Assembly (NCBI GenBank): GCA_965203375.1
Contig: OZ241886.1
Span: forward strand, 2,232,001-2,296,000
DNA length: 64,000 nucleotides
Origin: CATQHS01 sp965203375
GTDB taxonomy: Bacteria; Actinomycetota; Acidimicrobiia; Acidimicrobiales; Aldehydirespiratoraceae
Direction of reading: 5' to 3'
Shown here: one piece after another, positions 8,882 to 16,563 of the stretch
Layout of the letters: every line of letters begins with the position of its first letter
How positions within the stretch are numbered: position 1 is the first letter of the stretch
The notes under the pieces: generated by a model
Seen by the model: only the letters and a program-made list of their open reading frames with translations
Databases searched by the model: none
What the model was told of the DNA's origin: nothing
Program-made: the position numbers and the translations under genes

Positions 8882-9636
8882 GCATCGCCAGGGGCCGGGA
8901 CTGGGGCGAGGTCGGGCCTATCCCCGACGGGGCGGTGACGGCCGCCACCGACGCCGAGGCGGCCGCGGTGGTGGCCGCGGCCCGCCGGGCCGGGGCGCCC
9001 GCGCCGCCGGTGGTGCTGACCGGCGGCGACCTGGCCCGGACCCTGGGCGTGATCGGCCCGCCCCCCGAGAGCGCCGACCCGGGCGCGGCAGACCGGCGGA
9101 CCGGGCGCGCCGATCCGGGCCCGGCCGCGGCCGACCGGCAGACCGAGAGCGCCGATCCGGCCGCGGCCGACCGGCAGACCGGGCGCGCCGATCCCGGCCC
9201 GGCCGCGGGGACCTGCGTCCGAGTCGACGCCGGGGCCGCCCTGGTGGACGGCCGGCTCTGCTGGTTCGTGGCCCATCTGGTGGCTCGCCGGTCGTGGTGG
9301 CGGGGGCGGGTGCTGGTGGTGGCCAACGCCGCCTTCATGGGCCCGAACAACGTGGCCCCCCGGGCCCATCCCGGCGACGGGCACCTCGACGTCCTCGACA
9401 CCAAGTTGCGGCTGGGGGCCCGGATAAGGGCCAAGTCCCGGCTGGCCGCCGGCGCCCACGTCCCCCATCCCGACATCGCCCAGCGCCGGGTGGCCGCGGC
9501 CCAGTTCGACTTGGACCCGGCCCTCGACGTGTACGGCGACGGCCTCCGCCTGGGCCGGGCCGCGGCCGTCAGCGTCCGGGTCGAGCCCGCCGCCCTCGAA
9601 GTCTGGCTCCCGGTCCCCGGCGCCGGCCCGGCGTGA
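8878..9636 (+). CDS. Conserved hypothetical protein, possibly diacylglycerol kinase C-terminal-like
   Basis: The 252-residue protein is coupled to helY by a GTGA overlap. Residues about 60-120 are a low-complexity linker of ADRQTGRADPG-type repeats. The C-terminal half (LVVANAAFMGPNNVAPRAHP, then GDGHLDVLD) resembles the C-terminal beta-sandwich domain of YegS/diacylglycerol-kinase-like proteins, but the nucleotide-binding half is absent. A catalytic role is therefore doubtful. The resemblance is from recall of the motif and needs a profile search. Genuine coding is supported by the overlap and by downstream spacing. Confidence 0.75.
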   Translation: MSIARGRDWGEVGPIPDGAVTAATDAEAAAVVAAARRAGAPAPPVVLTGGDLARTLGVIGPPPESADPGAADRRTGRADPGPAAADRQTESADPAAADRQTGRADPGPAAGTCVRVDAGAALVDGRLCWFVAHLVARRSWWRGRVLVVANAAFMGPNNVAPRAHPGDGHLDVLDTKLRLGARIRAKSRLAAGAHVPHPDIAQRRVAAAQFDLDPALDVYGDGLRLGRAAAVSVRVEPAALEVWLPVPGAGPA

Positions 9637-9663
9637 GGCCGGCCAGGTTCTAGGATTGCCGGC

Positions 9664-10839
9664 ATGGACACAGCCGAAGCCAAGCGCCGGGTCGCCGCCG
9701 AGGTGGACCGCCTGACCCCGGTCCTGCTCGACGTCTCCCACCGGATCCACGAGCGCCCCGAGCTCTGCTTCGAGGAGCACTTCGCCCACGACCTGCTCGC
9801 CGGGGTGATCGAAGACGCCGGCATCGGCGTCGAGCGGGGGGCCTACGAACTCGAAACCGCCTTCGACGCCAGGGTCGGCGACGGCGACGGGCCCGCGGTG
9901 GCGGTGCTGTGCGAGTACGACGCCCTGCCCGACATCGGCCACGCCTGCGGCCACAACATCATCGCCGCGGCCGGGCTCGGGGCCGGGCTGGCCGCCGCGT
10001 CGGTGGCCGCCTCCGCCGGGGGCAGGCTGGCGCTGATGGGAACCCCGGCCGAGGAGGGGGGCGGCGGCAAGGAGCTCATGATCCGGCGGGGCGCCTTCGC
10101 CGGCGTGGGCGCGGCGATGATGGTCCACCCGGCCAACCACGAGCTGCAGACCTTCCACGCCATAGCCGTGCAGCGCCTGCGGGCCCGCTACACCGGCGCC
10201 GCCGCCCACGCGGCCGCCGCCCCGGAGATGGGCCGCAACGCCCTCGACGCGGCGGTGCTGGGCTACAACGCGGTGGCCGCCCTGCGCCAGCACATCCGCG
10301 ACGACGAGCGCATCCACGGCATCTTCACCGACGGCGGGGCCAAGCCCAACGTGGTGCCGGCCACCGCCGCGGCCGAGTGGTACGTGCGCTCGGCCACGGT
10401 CGAGACCCTCCAGCCCCTCAAGGACCGGGTGGCGGCCTGCCTCGCCGGCGCGGCCTCGGCCGCCGGGTGCGAGATCGACCTCGAGTGGATCGACCCGGTC
10501 TACTCCGACATGATCGACGACGAGGCGCTGCTGGAGCGCTACGTGGCCAACGTCTCCGCGCTGGGCCGGGACCCGGCCCCCTCCGGCGCCAGGGCCAAGG
10601 TGACGGGCAGCACCGACATGGGCAACGTGAGCCATCTGGTCCCGTCCATCCACCCCATGATGAAGGTGGCGCCCGACGACGTGGCCATACACACCCCCGA
10701 GTTCGCCGTCTGGGCCCGGGGCGAGTCCGGCGACGCCGCCGTGGTGGACGGGGCCAAGGCCATGGCCATGACCGTCGTCGACTGCTGGGCCTCCGGCGGC
10801 GTCCTGGCCGCGGCCCGAGACGGCTCCGGCCGCGGCTAG
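9664..10839 (+). CDS. M20-family amidohydrolase/peptidase
   Basis: This 391-residue protein of the M20D group (hippurate hydrolase and aminobenzoyl-glutamate hydrolase relatives) cleaves amide bonds with two zinc ions. Metal-ligand motifs are visible: HERPEL early, CEYDALPDIGHACGHN near residues 82-97, and GTPAEEGGGGK with the catalytic Glu pair near 128. The dimerisation domain starts around RYTGAAAHAAAAPEMGRNAL. It starts at ATG 9664, 27 nt after the previous gene. Substrate is unknown; relatives act on N-acyl amino acids or p-aminobenzoyl-glutamate. Confidence 0.9.
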   Translation: MDTAEAKRRVAAEVDRLTPVLLDVSHRIHERPELCFEEHFAHDLLAGVIEDAGIGVERGAYELETAFDARVGDGDGPAVAVLCEYDALPDIGHACGHNIIAAAGLGAGLAAASVAASAGGRLALMGTPAEEGGGGKELMIRRGAFAGVGAAMMVHPANHELQTFHAIAVQRLRARYTGAAAHAAAAPEMGRNALDAAVLGYNAVAALRQHIRDDERIHGIFTDGGAKPNVVPATAAAEWYVRSATVETLQPLKDRVAACLAGAASAAGCEIDLEWIDPVYSDMIDDEALLERYVANVSALGRDPAPSGARAKVTGSTDMGNVSHLVPSIHPMMKVAPDDVAIHTPEFAVWARGESGDAAVVDGAKAMAMTVVDCWASGGVLAAARDGSGRG

Positions 10840-10885
10840 GCAGGTCCCCGGCCGGGGGCGGGGACTCCCTTATTCTCGGCGGCCT

Positions 10886-12520
10886 GTGACCGTCTACGCG
10901 TCCGAGGACTTCACCGCCGAGGAGTCCGACGTCCTGCGCCGCTACTTCACCAACCTCGACCAGCCGGTGTTCGCCCTGGTGAACCTGCCCGAGGTGGTCA
11001 AGGGCGCCCTGTTCGCCCGCTACTCGCGGTCGGCGGCGAGCCTGCGCCGCCTGTTCCTCGACGAGTTCCTCGACGACCTCGACATCGGCGGCGACGAGAC
11101 GGTGGACGCCACCGTGGGCCTGCGCCGGGCCACCGAGCTCTACGACCGGGTGTTCTACGACTACGGCGACGACTCCGTGGCCCAGCTCGGGGGGGTGCAT
11201 CTGGCCTGCGAGCAGTCGTCGAACCTGCTCACCAAGGTGCTCGAGTGGGGCCGGCTGATGTCGTATCTGGAGCAGAGCACCCGCTACGTCGCCTACGACA
11301 AGCGGCTGGGGGGGCGCTACCGCTACCACCGCGACCCCGAGATCATGGCCTCGCCGCTCGGCACCCGCTACGTAGGCGACATGGACCGCATCTTCGACTC
11401 CTATGCGGCCCTGGCCGGCGCCATGGGGGAGTTCTTCAGGGCCAACACGGCCAAGGCCCCGGGCGAGTCCGACTTCGCCTACCGGCGGGCGGTGAAGGCC
11501 CGGGCCCTGGACGCGGTCCGGGGGATGCTCCCGGCCGCCTCGCTGAGCAACGTCGGCATCTACGGCACCGGCCAGGCCTACGAGGCGCTGCTGCTGCGGA
11601 TGCGGGCCCATCCGCTGCCCGAGGCCCGGGCCTATTCCGACTTGATGCTGGCCGAGCTGCGCAAGGTGATCCCGTCGTTCCTGAAGCGGGTGGACGTCGC
11701 CGACCGGGGCGGGCGGGCCGTCCAGTACCTGGCCGACAACCGGGCCGGGATGGAGGCCGCGGCCGACCTGGCGTTCGGCGGCGCCGGCGGGGGAGCGGCC
11801 GACGACGACATGGTCGAGCTGGTGGACTTCGACCCCGACGGCGAGGTCAAGATGGTGGCGGCCATGCTCTACCCCCACACGTCGCTGCCGGAGAGCGCGG
11901 TGCAGGACCGGGTGCGGGCCATGGCCGACGAGGAGCGGATGGAGGTGGTGCGGGCCTACTGCGGGACCCGCCTCAACCGCCGCCACCGGCCGGGGCGGGC
12001 CCTGGAGCGCACCGCCTACCGCTTCGACGTGCTGTCCGACTACGGGGCGTTCCGGGACCTCCAGCGGCACCGGATGCTCACCATCGAGTGGCAGCCCCTG
12101 TCGCCCCGCCACGGTTACAACCGCCCCCCCGAGGTGGAGGCGGCCGGCGCGGCCGCCGATTTCGACGGGGCCATGGCCCGCTCCGCCGCCCTCTACGAGG
12201 CGCTGGCCCCCGACCTGCCCGACCAGGCCCCCTATGCGGTGGCCCTGGCCTACCGGGTGCGCTACGCCATCCAGATGAACGCCAGGGAGGCGATGCACGT
12301 GCTCGAGCTGCGCACCACCCCCCAGGGCCACCCCGCCTATCGTCGCCTGTGCCAGCGGATGCACCGGCTGATCGAGGAGGAGGCGGGCCATCGGGCCGTG
12401 GCCGAGATGATGAGATTCGTGGACCACAGCCCCGATCCCGGACTGGGCCGCCTGGAGGCGGAGAGGCGCACCGAGCTGCGCCGGTCCCAGGCCGACCGGG
12501 GCGGAGCGGCCGAAGGCTGA
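10886..12520 (+). CDS. Tandem-domain ThyX-like (FAD-dependent thymidylate synthase family) protein
   Basis: This 544-residue protein starts at GTG 10886 and is about twice the length of ThyX. Two ThyX-like halves can be seen: residues about 95-290 contain EWGRLMSYLEQSTRYVAYD, and residues about 370-510 contain LQRHRMLTIEWQPLSPRHGY, with the RHR element of the ThyX signature in the second half. In the first half the RHR is not conserved. ThyX transfers a methylene group to dUMP using FAD and NADPH. Whether this fused form is a thymidylate synthase or a related flavoenzyme cannot be decided here. It is followed by duplicated stop/start junctions. Confidence 0.85.
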   Translation: MTVYASEDFTAEESDVLRRYFTNLDQPVFALVNLPEVVKGALFARYSRSAASLRRLFLDEFLDDLDIGGDETVDATVGLRRATELYDRVFYDYGDDSVAQLGGVHLACEQSSNLLTKVLEWGRLMSYLEQSTRYVAYDKRLGGRYRYHRDPEIMASPLGTRYVGDMDRIFDSYAALAGAMGEFFRANTAKAPGESDFAYRRAVKARALDAVRGMLPAASLSNVGIYGTGQAYEALLLRMRAHPLPEARAYSDLMLAELRKVIPSFLKRVDVADRGGRAVQYLADNRAGMEAAADLAFGGAGGGAADDDMVELVDFDPDGEVKMVAAMLYPHTSLPESAVQDRVRAMADEERMEVVRAYCGTRLNRRHRPGRALERTAYRFDVLSDYGAFRDLQRHRMLTIEWQPLSPRHGYNRPPEVEAAGAAADFDGAMARSAALYEALAPDLPDQAPYAVALAYRVRYAIQMNAREAMHVLELRTTPQGHPAYRRLCQRMHRLIEEEAGHRAVAEMMRFVDHSPDPGLGRLEAERRTELRRSQADRGGAAEG

Positions 12521-12744
12521 GAGGATGTGGCGTGTCGCGGCGGCGGTCCTACCGGAGGGCTCCTGCGGGCTTCGGACCGCTGAGGGCTGAGAGGATGCGG
12601 CGTGTCGCGGGCGGCGGTCGGGTGTCACCGGGCGATCCGGTGTCTATGATCCCGTCTCCGTCTCATCCCCCTTCGAGCGTTCAGCCCCCGGAGCCGCCGG
12701 CGCTCCGAGCCCCCGTTGGACAGAGGTTGAAGTCAGATGGTTGA
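12518..12744 (+). repeat. Duplicated thyX-like stop/start junction (two mini-ORFs)
   Basis: GGCTGAGAGGATG occurs twice, at 12515 and 12585. Each copy contains a TGA, a GAGG ribosome-binding-like core and an ATG 4 nt after the stop. The first ATG (12525) opens 21 codons ending in the second TGA. The second ATG (12595) opens 49 codons whose TGA (12742-12744) lies inside the start of the DUF4193-like gene (ATGGTTGA overlap). CGGCGTGTCGCG follows both ATGs, so the unit is about 70 nt. Confidence 0.75.
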
Positions 12745-13351
12745 AGACAAGGACCTCGAGGCAAGCGACCCCGACGAGGAAGCTCTGGATGACGACGACT
12801 CGGACGACCTCGACGAGGACCCGCTCAACGACGACCCGCTCGACGACGACGCTTTGGACGATGAAGCGCCGGGCGACGACGAGGACCCGCTCGACGAGGA
12901 CCCGGAGATCGACGACTCGGACATCGACGAAGACTTTGAGGAGGACGAGGACTTCGAGCCACTGGAGGACTTGGACGTCGACCTCGACGACCATGACGAG
13001 GATGTGGTCTCCGAAGACGACGAGGACGACGATGGCGGCGACATCGCCCCGCCCGTCGAGACCGGCGACGAGGAGGACGACGTCGACCCCAACGACGTGG
13101 AGGCCGGACTCGACGAGATCCTCAGGGACCGGATCGCGGCCGGCGACGACGAGGACGACGAAGAGGAGGAGGACGACAGCGCCTCCCCGGAGGCGGCGGC
13201 CGCAGTCGTGGCCCCCAAGCGCTCCGGCGAATGGACCTGCCCCCAATGCTTCTTGATTGTGAGCATCAGCCAGTTCGGCGACAAGGACGATCCCCGCTGC
13301 CCGTCGGGCGAGGACCCCTGCCCGTCCATCAAGAGAGCCCTGAAGGGTTGA
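12737..13351 (+). CDS. DUF4193-like acidic protein with C-terminal zinc-binding motif
   Basis: The 204-residue protein is dominated by Asp/Glu (residues about 1-150) and ends in a short basic domain with EWTCPQCFLIVSISQF and three further cysteines nearby (CPSGEDPC). The combination of an acidic stretch and a TCxxCFL zinc-knuckle is typical of the actinobacterial DUF4193 family, where the C-terminus reads similarly (FTCSRCFLVHHRSQL in mycobacteria, from memory). The molecular role of that family is unknown to me. It starts at ATG 12737, overlapping a mini-ORF stop. The acidic run is longer than in relatives, probably through GAC/GAG repeat expansion. Confidence 0.8.
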   Translation: MVEDKDLEASDPDEEALDDDDSDDLDEDPLNDDPLDDDALDDEAPGDDEDPLDEDPEIDDSDIDEDFEEDEDFEPLEDLDVDLDDHDEDVVSEDDEDDDGGDIAPPVETGDEEDDVDPNDVEAGLDEILRDRIAAGDDEDDEEEEDDSASPEAAAAVVAPKRSGEWTCPQCFLIVSISQFGDKDDPRCPSGEDPCPSIKRALKG

Positions 13352-13353
13352 CC

Positions 13354-13434
13354 GTGGCCCGAGACGACAGCGTGGTCGAGGGTGGGGTTGAGGGTGTGGT
13401 CGAGGGCGGATCGGATGCGGCCGGCCCGCCGTGA
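13354..13434 (+). CDS. 26-codon mini-ORF bridging DUF4193-like gene and acetyltransferase
   Basis: GTG 13354 begins 2 nt after the stop of the previous gene. Its 26-codon frame contains internally repeated GVVEGG-type units and ends at TGA 13432-13434, which overlaps the GTG start of the acetyltransferase (GTGA). It is in the same strand and chain as its neighbours. No homology is recognisable. It could be a translated linker peptide or only a by-product of repeats. Confidence 0.35.
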   Translation: MARDDSVVEGGVEGVVEGGSDAAGPP

Positions 13435-13910
13435 ACGAGGGGTGCCGCCGGGCTGACTCCGGCGACCTGCCGGTGCTGGAGGCGTTGGCGGAGCTGGCCG
13501 CCGAGGAGATGTCGCCCCTCCGGGGAGGATCGGTGTGGTCCCGCCGGGAGGCCCGCCGGCCGCCGGTGGCGGAGGGGTTCCGGGCCGATTTGGCCGACCC
13601 CGACGTTTGCGTGGCGGTGGGCGCCATCGACGGAACCGTCGTCGGCTACGGGACGGTGCGGGTCGAGCTGCTCCACGACGGCGCCCCGCTCGGCCGGGTC
13701 GAGGACATCTACGTCATGCCCGGCGCCCGGGGGGTGGGAGTGGGGGAGTCGATCATCAACCACCTGATGGACTGGGCCGCCGAGCGGGGCTGCATCGGCA
13801 TCGACAGCCTGGCCCTGCCCGGCGACCGCCACACCAAGAACTTCTTCGAGACCCACGGCCTGGTGGCCCGGGCCATCATCGTCCACCGCAAGCTGGATCA
13901 GACTCGGTGA
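13431..13910 (+). CDS. GNAT-family N-acetyltransferase
   Basis: This 159-residue acetyltransferase starts at GTG 13431. The acetyl-CoA-binding motif A is visible as VEDIYVMPGARGVGVGESI at about residues 84-102. The C-terminal strand-helix (KNFFETHGLVARAIIVHRKL) completes the fold. The acceptor substrate is not predictable. It is preceded by a coupled mini-ORF and followed by a chain of mini-ORFs leading to the NUDIX gene, so it probably lies in one transcript with both. Confidence 0.88.
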   Translation: MNEGCRRADSGDLPVLEALAELAAEEMSPLRGGSVWSRREARRPPVAEGFRADLADPDVCVAVGAIDGTVVGYGTVRVELLHDGAPLGRVEDIYVMPGARGVGVGESIINHLMDWAAERGCIGIDSLALPGDRHTKNFFETHGLVARAIIVHRKLDQTR

Positions 13911-14021
13911 CCGGGCCGCAGCCATGACCGGCGCCCGAGCCCGTGACGGCAATCGCGGTGACTGACAGCCCGAGCCGGTGACCGACGGCCCGAGCCGGTG
14001 ACGGAGCCCCCGACTCGGTGA
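13907..14021 (+). repeat. Ladder of five mini-ORFs between acetyltransferase and NUDIX gene
   Basis: The acetyltransferase stop overlaps GTG 13907 (6 codons), whose TGA overlaps ATG 13924 (13 codons). GTG 13958 (7 codons) overlaps that frame by 8 nt, and two further 7-codon frames start at GTG 13978 and 13998. The last ends inside GTG 14018, the NUDIX start. The final three steps are exactly 20 nt apart, a tandem unit close to GTGACCGACGGCCCGAGCCG. Every transition from 13958 on is a 4-nt GTGA overlap. Confidence 0.75.
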
Positions 14022-14446
14022 CCGGGCCCGATGCTCCGCCGGCTCTCCCCGAGTTGGCGGTCGGGGCGGTGGTGCGACGCGACGACGATCTGCTGCTCAT
14101 CCGGCGGGGCCGCGAACCGGCCGCGGGGGAGTGGTCCATCCCCGGGGGGCGGGTCCGGCGGGGCGAGCTGATGGCCGCGGCGGTGGTGCGCGAGCTGCGT
14201 GAGGAAACCGGCCTGGTCGGCGTGTGCGGGCCTCTGATCGACTGGGTAGAGCGGGTGGGCCCCGGCTACCACTACGTGATCCTGGACTTCCAGGTGACCC
14301 TGCTCGACAACCGCGCCGACCCGGTGGCCGGCGACGACGCGTCCGAGGCTCGCTGGGTTCCGGTCTACGACGTGGCTGAAATGAACCTGGTGGAGGGACT
14401 GGCCGAGTTCCTACACGACAACGGCATCATCCCGACGATCGTGTGA
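14018..14446 (+). CDS. NUDIX hydrolase
   Basis: This 142-residue NUDIX hydrolase cleaves nucleoside diphosphates linked to another group. The Nudix box is complete at about residues 44-66: GGRVRRGELMAAAVVRELRE followed by ETG, with the REXXEE metal-binding core. It starts at GTG 14018, which overlaps the last mini-ORF. The 3' end overlaps the convergent minus-strand gene by about 20 nt. Substrate is unknown; the size fits small ADP-ribose or (d)NTP-type pyrophosphatases. Confidence 0.9.
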   Translation: MTGPDAPPALPELAVGAVVRRDDDLLLIRRGREPAAGEWSIPGGRVRRGELMAAAVVRELREETGLVGVCGPLIDWVERVGPGYHYVILDFQVTLLDNRADPVAGDDASEARWVPVYDVAEMNLVEGLAEFLHDNGIIPTIV

Positions 14447-16166
14447 CCTCTGCGGGGGCCTCGCCCTCGACCGGCTCGTCCGACGGCGCAGCCTGATCGC
14501 CCTCGACTGGCCCGGCCGACGGCGCAGCCTGATCGGCCTCGACTGGCCCGGCCGACGGCGCAGCCTGATCGGCCTCAACCGGCTCGCCAGACGGCTCGGC
14601 CACCTCGCCCTCGACCGGCTCGGCTGGCGGCGCAGCCTGATCGCCCTCAACCCGCTCGTCAGAGGGTGGCTTCCGGGGGCCGCGGCGGCGGGCGGGGGGC
14701 TCGGGCTCAATGCCGAACAGGCTCGCGATCTGGGGCACTCGGTCGGCCACCTTGCGGACGGCGGCCAGCAGCGGCTCGCCGGGGCGCTCCGGGATGCCGG
14801 TGGGGCTCACCTGGGTGCGGACGGGGGAGAAGGCCACCGCGTCCACCACTGCGGCCCAGCGGGCCTGCGATTCCTCGGGCCCCAGGCTCTCCGCGGCCGA
14901 CTGGGCCAGCCGCTCGGCCATGTCGGGGGGCAGGGGCGAGCCGGCCTTGGGCGGCCGGGAGCTGAGCCGGAGGGCGCGAACGGTGCGGCCGTCGGCCATG
15001 GTGGCGGCCAACTCGTCGAGCCACTGGCGGTGCTCGGCCTCCACCCTCGCCGCCAGCCCGGTCCTGAGATTCTCGGCCAGGGCCCGGGTCTCCTCGGTCC
15101 GGGCGGCCCGGTCGGCGGCCACGATCACCGAGCGAATGTCCCGCAGGTCGATCTCGTCGATCCCGGCCCAGGCCGCTTCGGCCCGGTCGCGCCATTCGGC
15201 CGCTTTCAGTCGGGGGGCCATGCGCTCGGCCAGGGCGATGAGGGGGTCGGCCTTTATGGGGGGCAGGCCCTCGGCCTTGGCCTTCTTGTTCATGCGTCCG
15301 ATGGCCTGTCGGACGCCGGGCACGCCGCCCCGCAGTACCTCTTCGGCCAGGGGGTGCTGATCGGCGGGCAGGGCATCCAGGGCGGCCCGGCGGTGAATCC
15401 GCTTCGGTTTGAGCCGCTTGGGGCGGGGCTGGGCCGGCCGCTCGGCGCGGTCTCGTTCGGGCCGGTCCCGGCGGCGAGAGCGGTCGCGGTCCGAGGCGCC
15501 CTTCCGGTCGCGACCCTTGCCGCCGTCCCGGTCCTTGCCGCCATCGCCGTCCTTCCGGCGATCCCGGCTCTTGCCGCGGTCGCCGTCCTTCCGTCCGTCC
15601 CGGTCCCTGCCGCGGTCACGGTCCTTCCGTCCGTCCCGGTCCCTGCCGCGGTCGCCGTCCTTCCGTCCGTCCCGGTCCCTGCCGCGGTCGCGGTCCTTCC
15701 GTCCGTCGCCGTCCTTTCGGCGATCCCCCTTGCCGTCGCGCGCTCGGCGATCCCCACCGGGTCCCCCCTCGTCCCTCCGATCCTGTCGGGGCCGATCAGA
15801 GCGCCGCTTGCGTTCTGGCCGGTCGGGCCGGCCGCCGCTTTCGCCGTCTCCGGAGGTCTCGGAGTCAAGGCGACGGCGGCTCTTCTTGGAGGCGAGCCTG
15901 GTCGTCACCAGGGCGCCGACTTCTCGGCCCAGCAGCTCAAGTCGGTCCGGCTCGGGGCGCTCCGGTTTGGGTTCGAAGACGGTGACTATGTCGAGGCCGT
16001 CGAGGTGGGCGTCGGCCTCGACCCTGAGGATGTCGCCCACCGAAGCCGTCGCCGGGACCAGGGCGCCGTTCATAGCGCCCTTGGGCCGGCGGGCGCCAGC
16101 GGCCCGCCAAGTCCAGGACCCGTCGTCGCGGCGGCTGGTTAGCTCGATGTCGAGCCGGCGAGTCAC
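14427..16166 (-). CDS. Hypothetical protein with long Arg/Asp/Lys-rich repeat domain
   Basis: This 579-residue unrecognised protein has three parts. Residues 1-90 are an ordered N-terminal domain (MTRRLDIELTSRRDDGSWTW, then VGDILRVEADAHLDGLDIVT). Residues about 95-250 are a charged repeat of DRDGRKDGDRGR type, probably disordered. The ordered helical C-terminal part (about 260-500) is followed by Glu/Pro repeats of DQAAPSAGPVE type. The N-terminal part recalls small RNA-binding beta barrels, and the RD-rich region would suit nucleic-acid binding, but both are guesses. Codon use is typical of the region. Antisense frames through the repeat are long but lack domain signal. Confidence 0.8.
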   Translation of the reverse strand: MTRRLDIELTSRRDDGSWTWRAAGARRPKGAMNGALVPATASVGDILRVEADAHLDGLDIVTVFEPKPERPEPDRLELLGREVGALVTTRLASKKSRRRLDSETSGDGESGGRPDRPERKRRSDRPRQDRRDEGGPGGDRRARDGKGDRRKDGDGRKDRDRGRDRDGRKDGDRGRDRDGRKDRDRGRDRDGRKDGDRGKSRDRRKDGDGGKDRDGGKGRDRKGASDRDRSRRRDRPERDRAERPAQPRPKRLKPKRIHRRAALDALPADQHPLAEEVLRGGVPGVRQAIGRMNKKAKAEGLPPIKADPLIALAERMAPRLKAAEWRDRAEAAWAGIDEIDLRDIRSVIVAADRAARTEETRALAENLRTGLAARVEAEHRQWLDELAATMADGRTVRALRLSSRPPKAGSPLPPDMAERLAQSAAESLGPEESQARWAAVVDAVAFSPVRTQVSPTGIPERPGEPLLAAVRKVADRVPQIASLFGIEPEPPARRRGPRKPPSDERVEGDQAAPPAEPVEGEVAEPSGEPVEADQAAPSAGPVEADQAAPSAGPVEGDQAAPSDEPVEGEAPAEVTRSSG

Positions 16167-16221
16167 GGGGCAAACGCTACAGCAGTTAACCGCGTGAGGA
16201 AAATCTTTTTAAAGAAATGCT

Positions 16222-16249
16222 TTGCATTCAACAATTAATGGGCTAATCT
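16222..16249 (+). promoter_or_regulatory. Candidate promoter in AT-rich island
   Basis: TTGCAT (16222-16227) and TAATCT (16244-16249) are separated by 16 nt in an AT-rich stretch (16190-16260) of otherwise GC-rich DNA. A start about 7 nt downstream would fall at the ATG at 16259, giving a leaderless transcript. This is sequence similarity to the sigma-70 consensus only. Confidence 0.35.
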
Positions 16250-16258
16250 CAAGAGCGA

Positions 16259-16522
16259 ATGACAACCATGACATTTACCCACAACATTCGATTGCCTCAC
16301 GGCGCGCCGGCTGAGATACACCGGGGAGCGGCGGATGCCGTCCTTGCCCGGGCGCAACCGCCGACGAAGTTGCAACCGAGGATAAAGCTCAATCTCAACT
16401 ACAGGGTTGAAAATCGAAATGGAGACCCCTATGCTGTGCGGCTCAGTCCCGAACCCGGACAGAAAGCAGGTTTGCCAACGATGAAGCTGATCCGGTCTCA
16501 AAGCCTCGACCTCCATCGTTGA
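16259..16522 (+). CDS. Small hypothetical protein (uncertain)
   Basis: This is an 87-codon ORF starting at ATG 16259 (a second ATG is at 16268), just downstream of a promoter-like sequence. It shows no recognisable domain. Base composition is lower in GC than the neighbours, and codon third positions are not strongly GC-biased, so it may be foreign or non-coding. It precedes the M15 peptidase gene by about 40 nt on the same strand. Confidence 0.3.
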   Translation: MTTMTFTHNIRLPHGAPAEIHRGAADAVLARAQPPTKLQPRIKLNLNYRVENRNGDPYAVRLSPEPGQKAGLPTMKLIRSQSLDLHR

Positions 16523-16563
16523 GATTTCGCAGAAGCTAGTCAAGGCTCTCACAGAAGGTTCGA

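Noticed and set aside
8365..10692. 775-codon minus-strand frame opposite helY, the 8878 gene and the M20 gene
   Set aside because: Three well-identified genes lie on the plus strand; the frame is a GC-bias shadow rich in Gly, His and Arg.
14710..16197. Several long plus-strand frames antisense to the 14427-16166 gene
   Set aside because: They consist of Ser/Arg- or Ala/Val-rich runs caused by GC bias and the charged repeat; no domain or start signal.
16235..16552. 105-codon minus-strand frame in the AT-rich island
   Set aside because: No ribosome-binding site or domain, and it overlaps the promoter-like sequence of the opposite strand.
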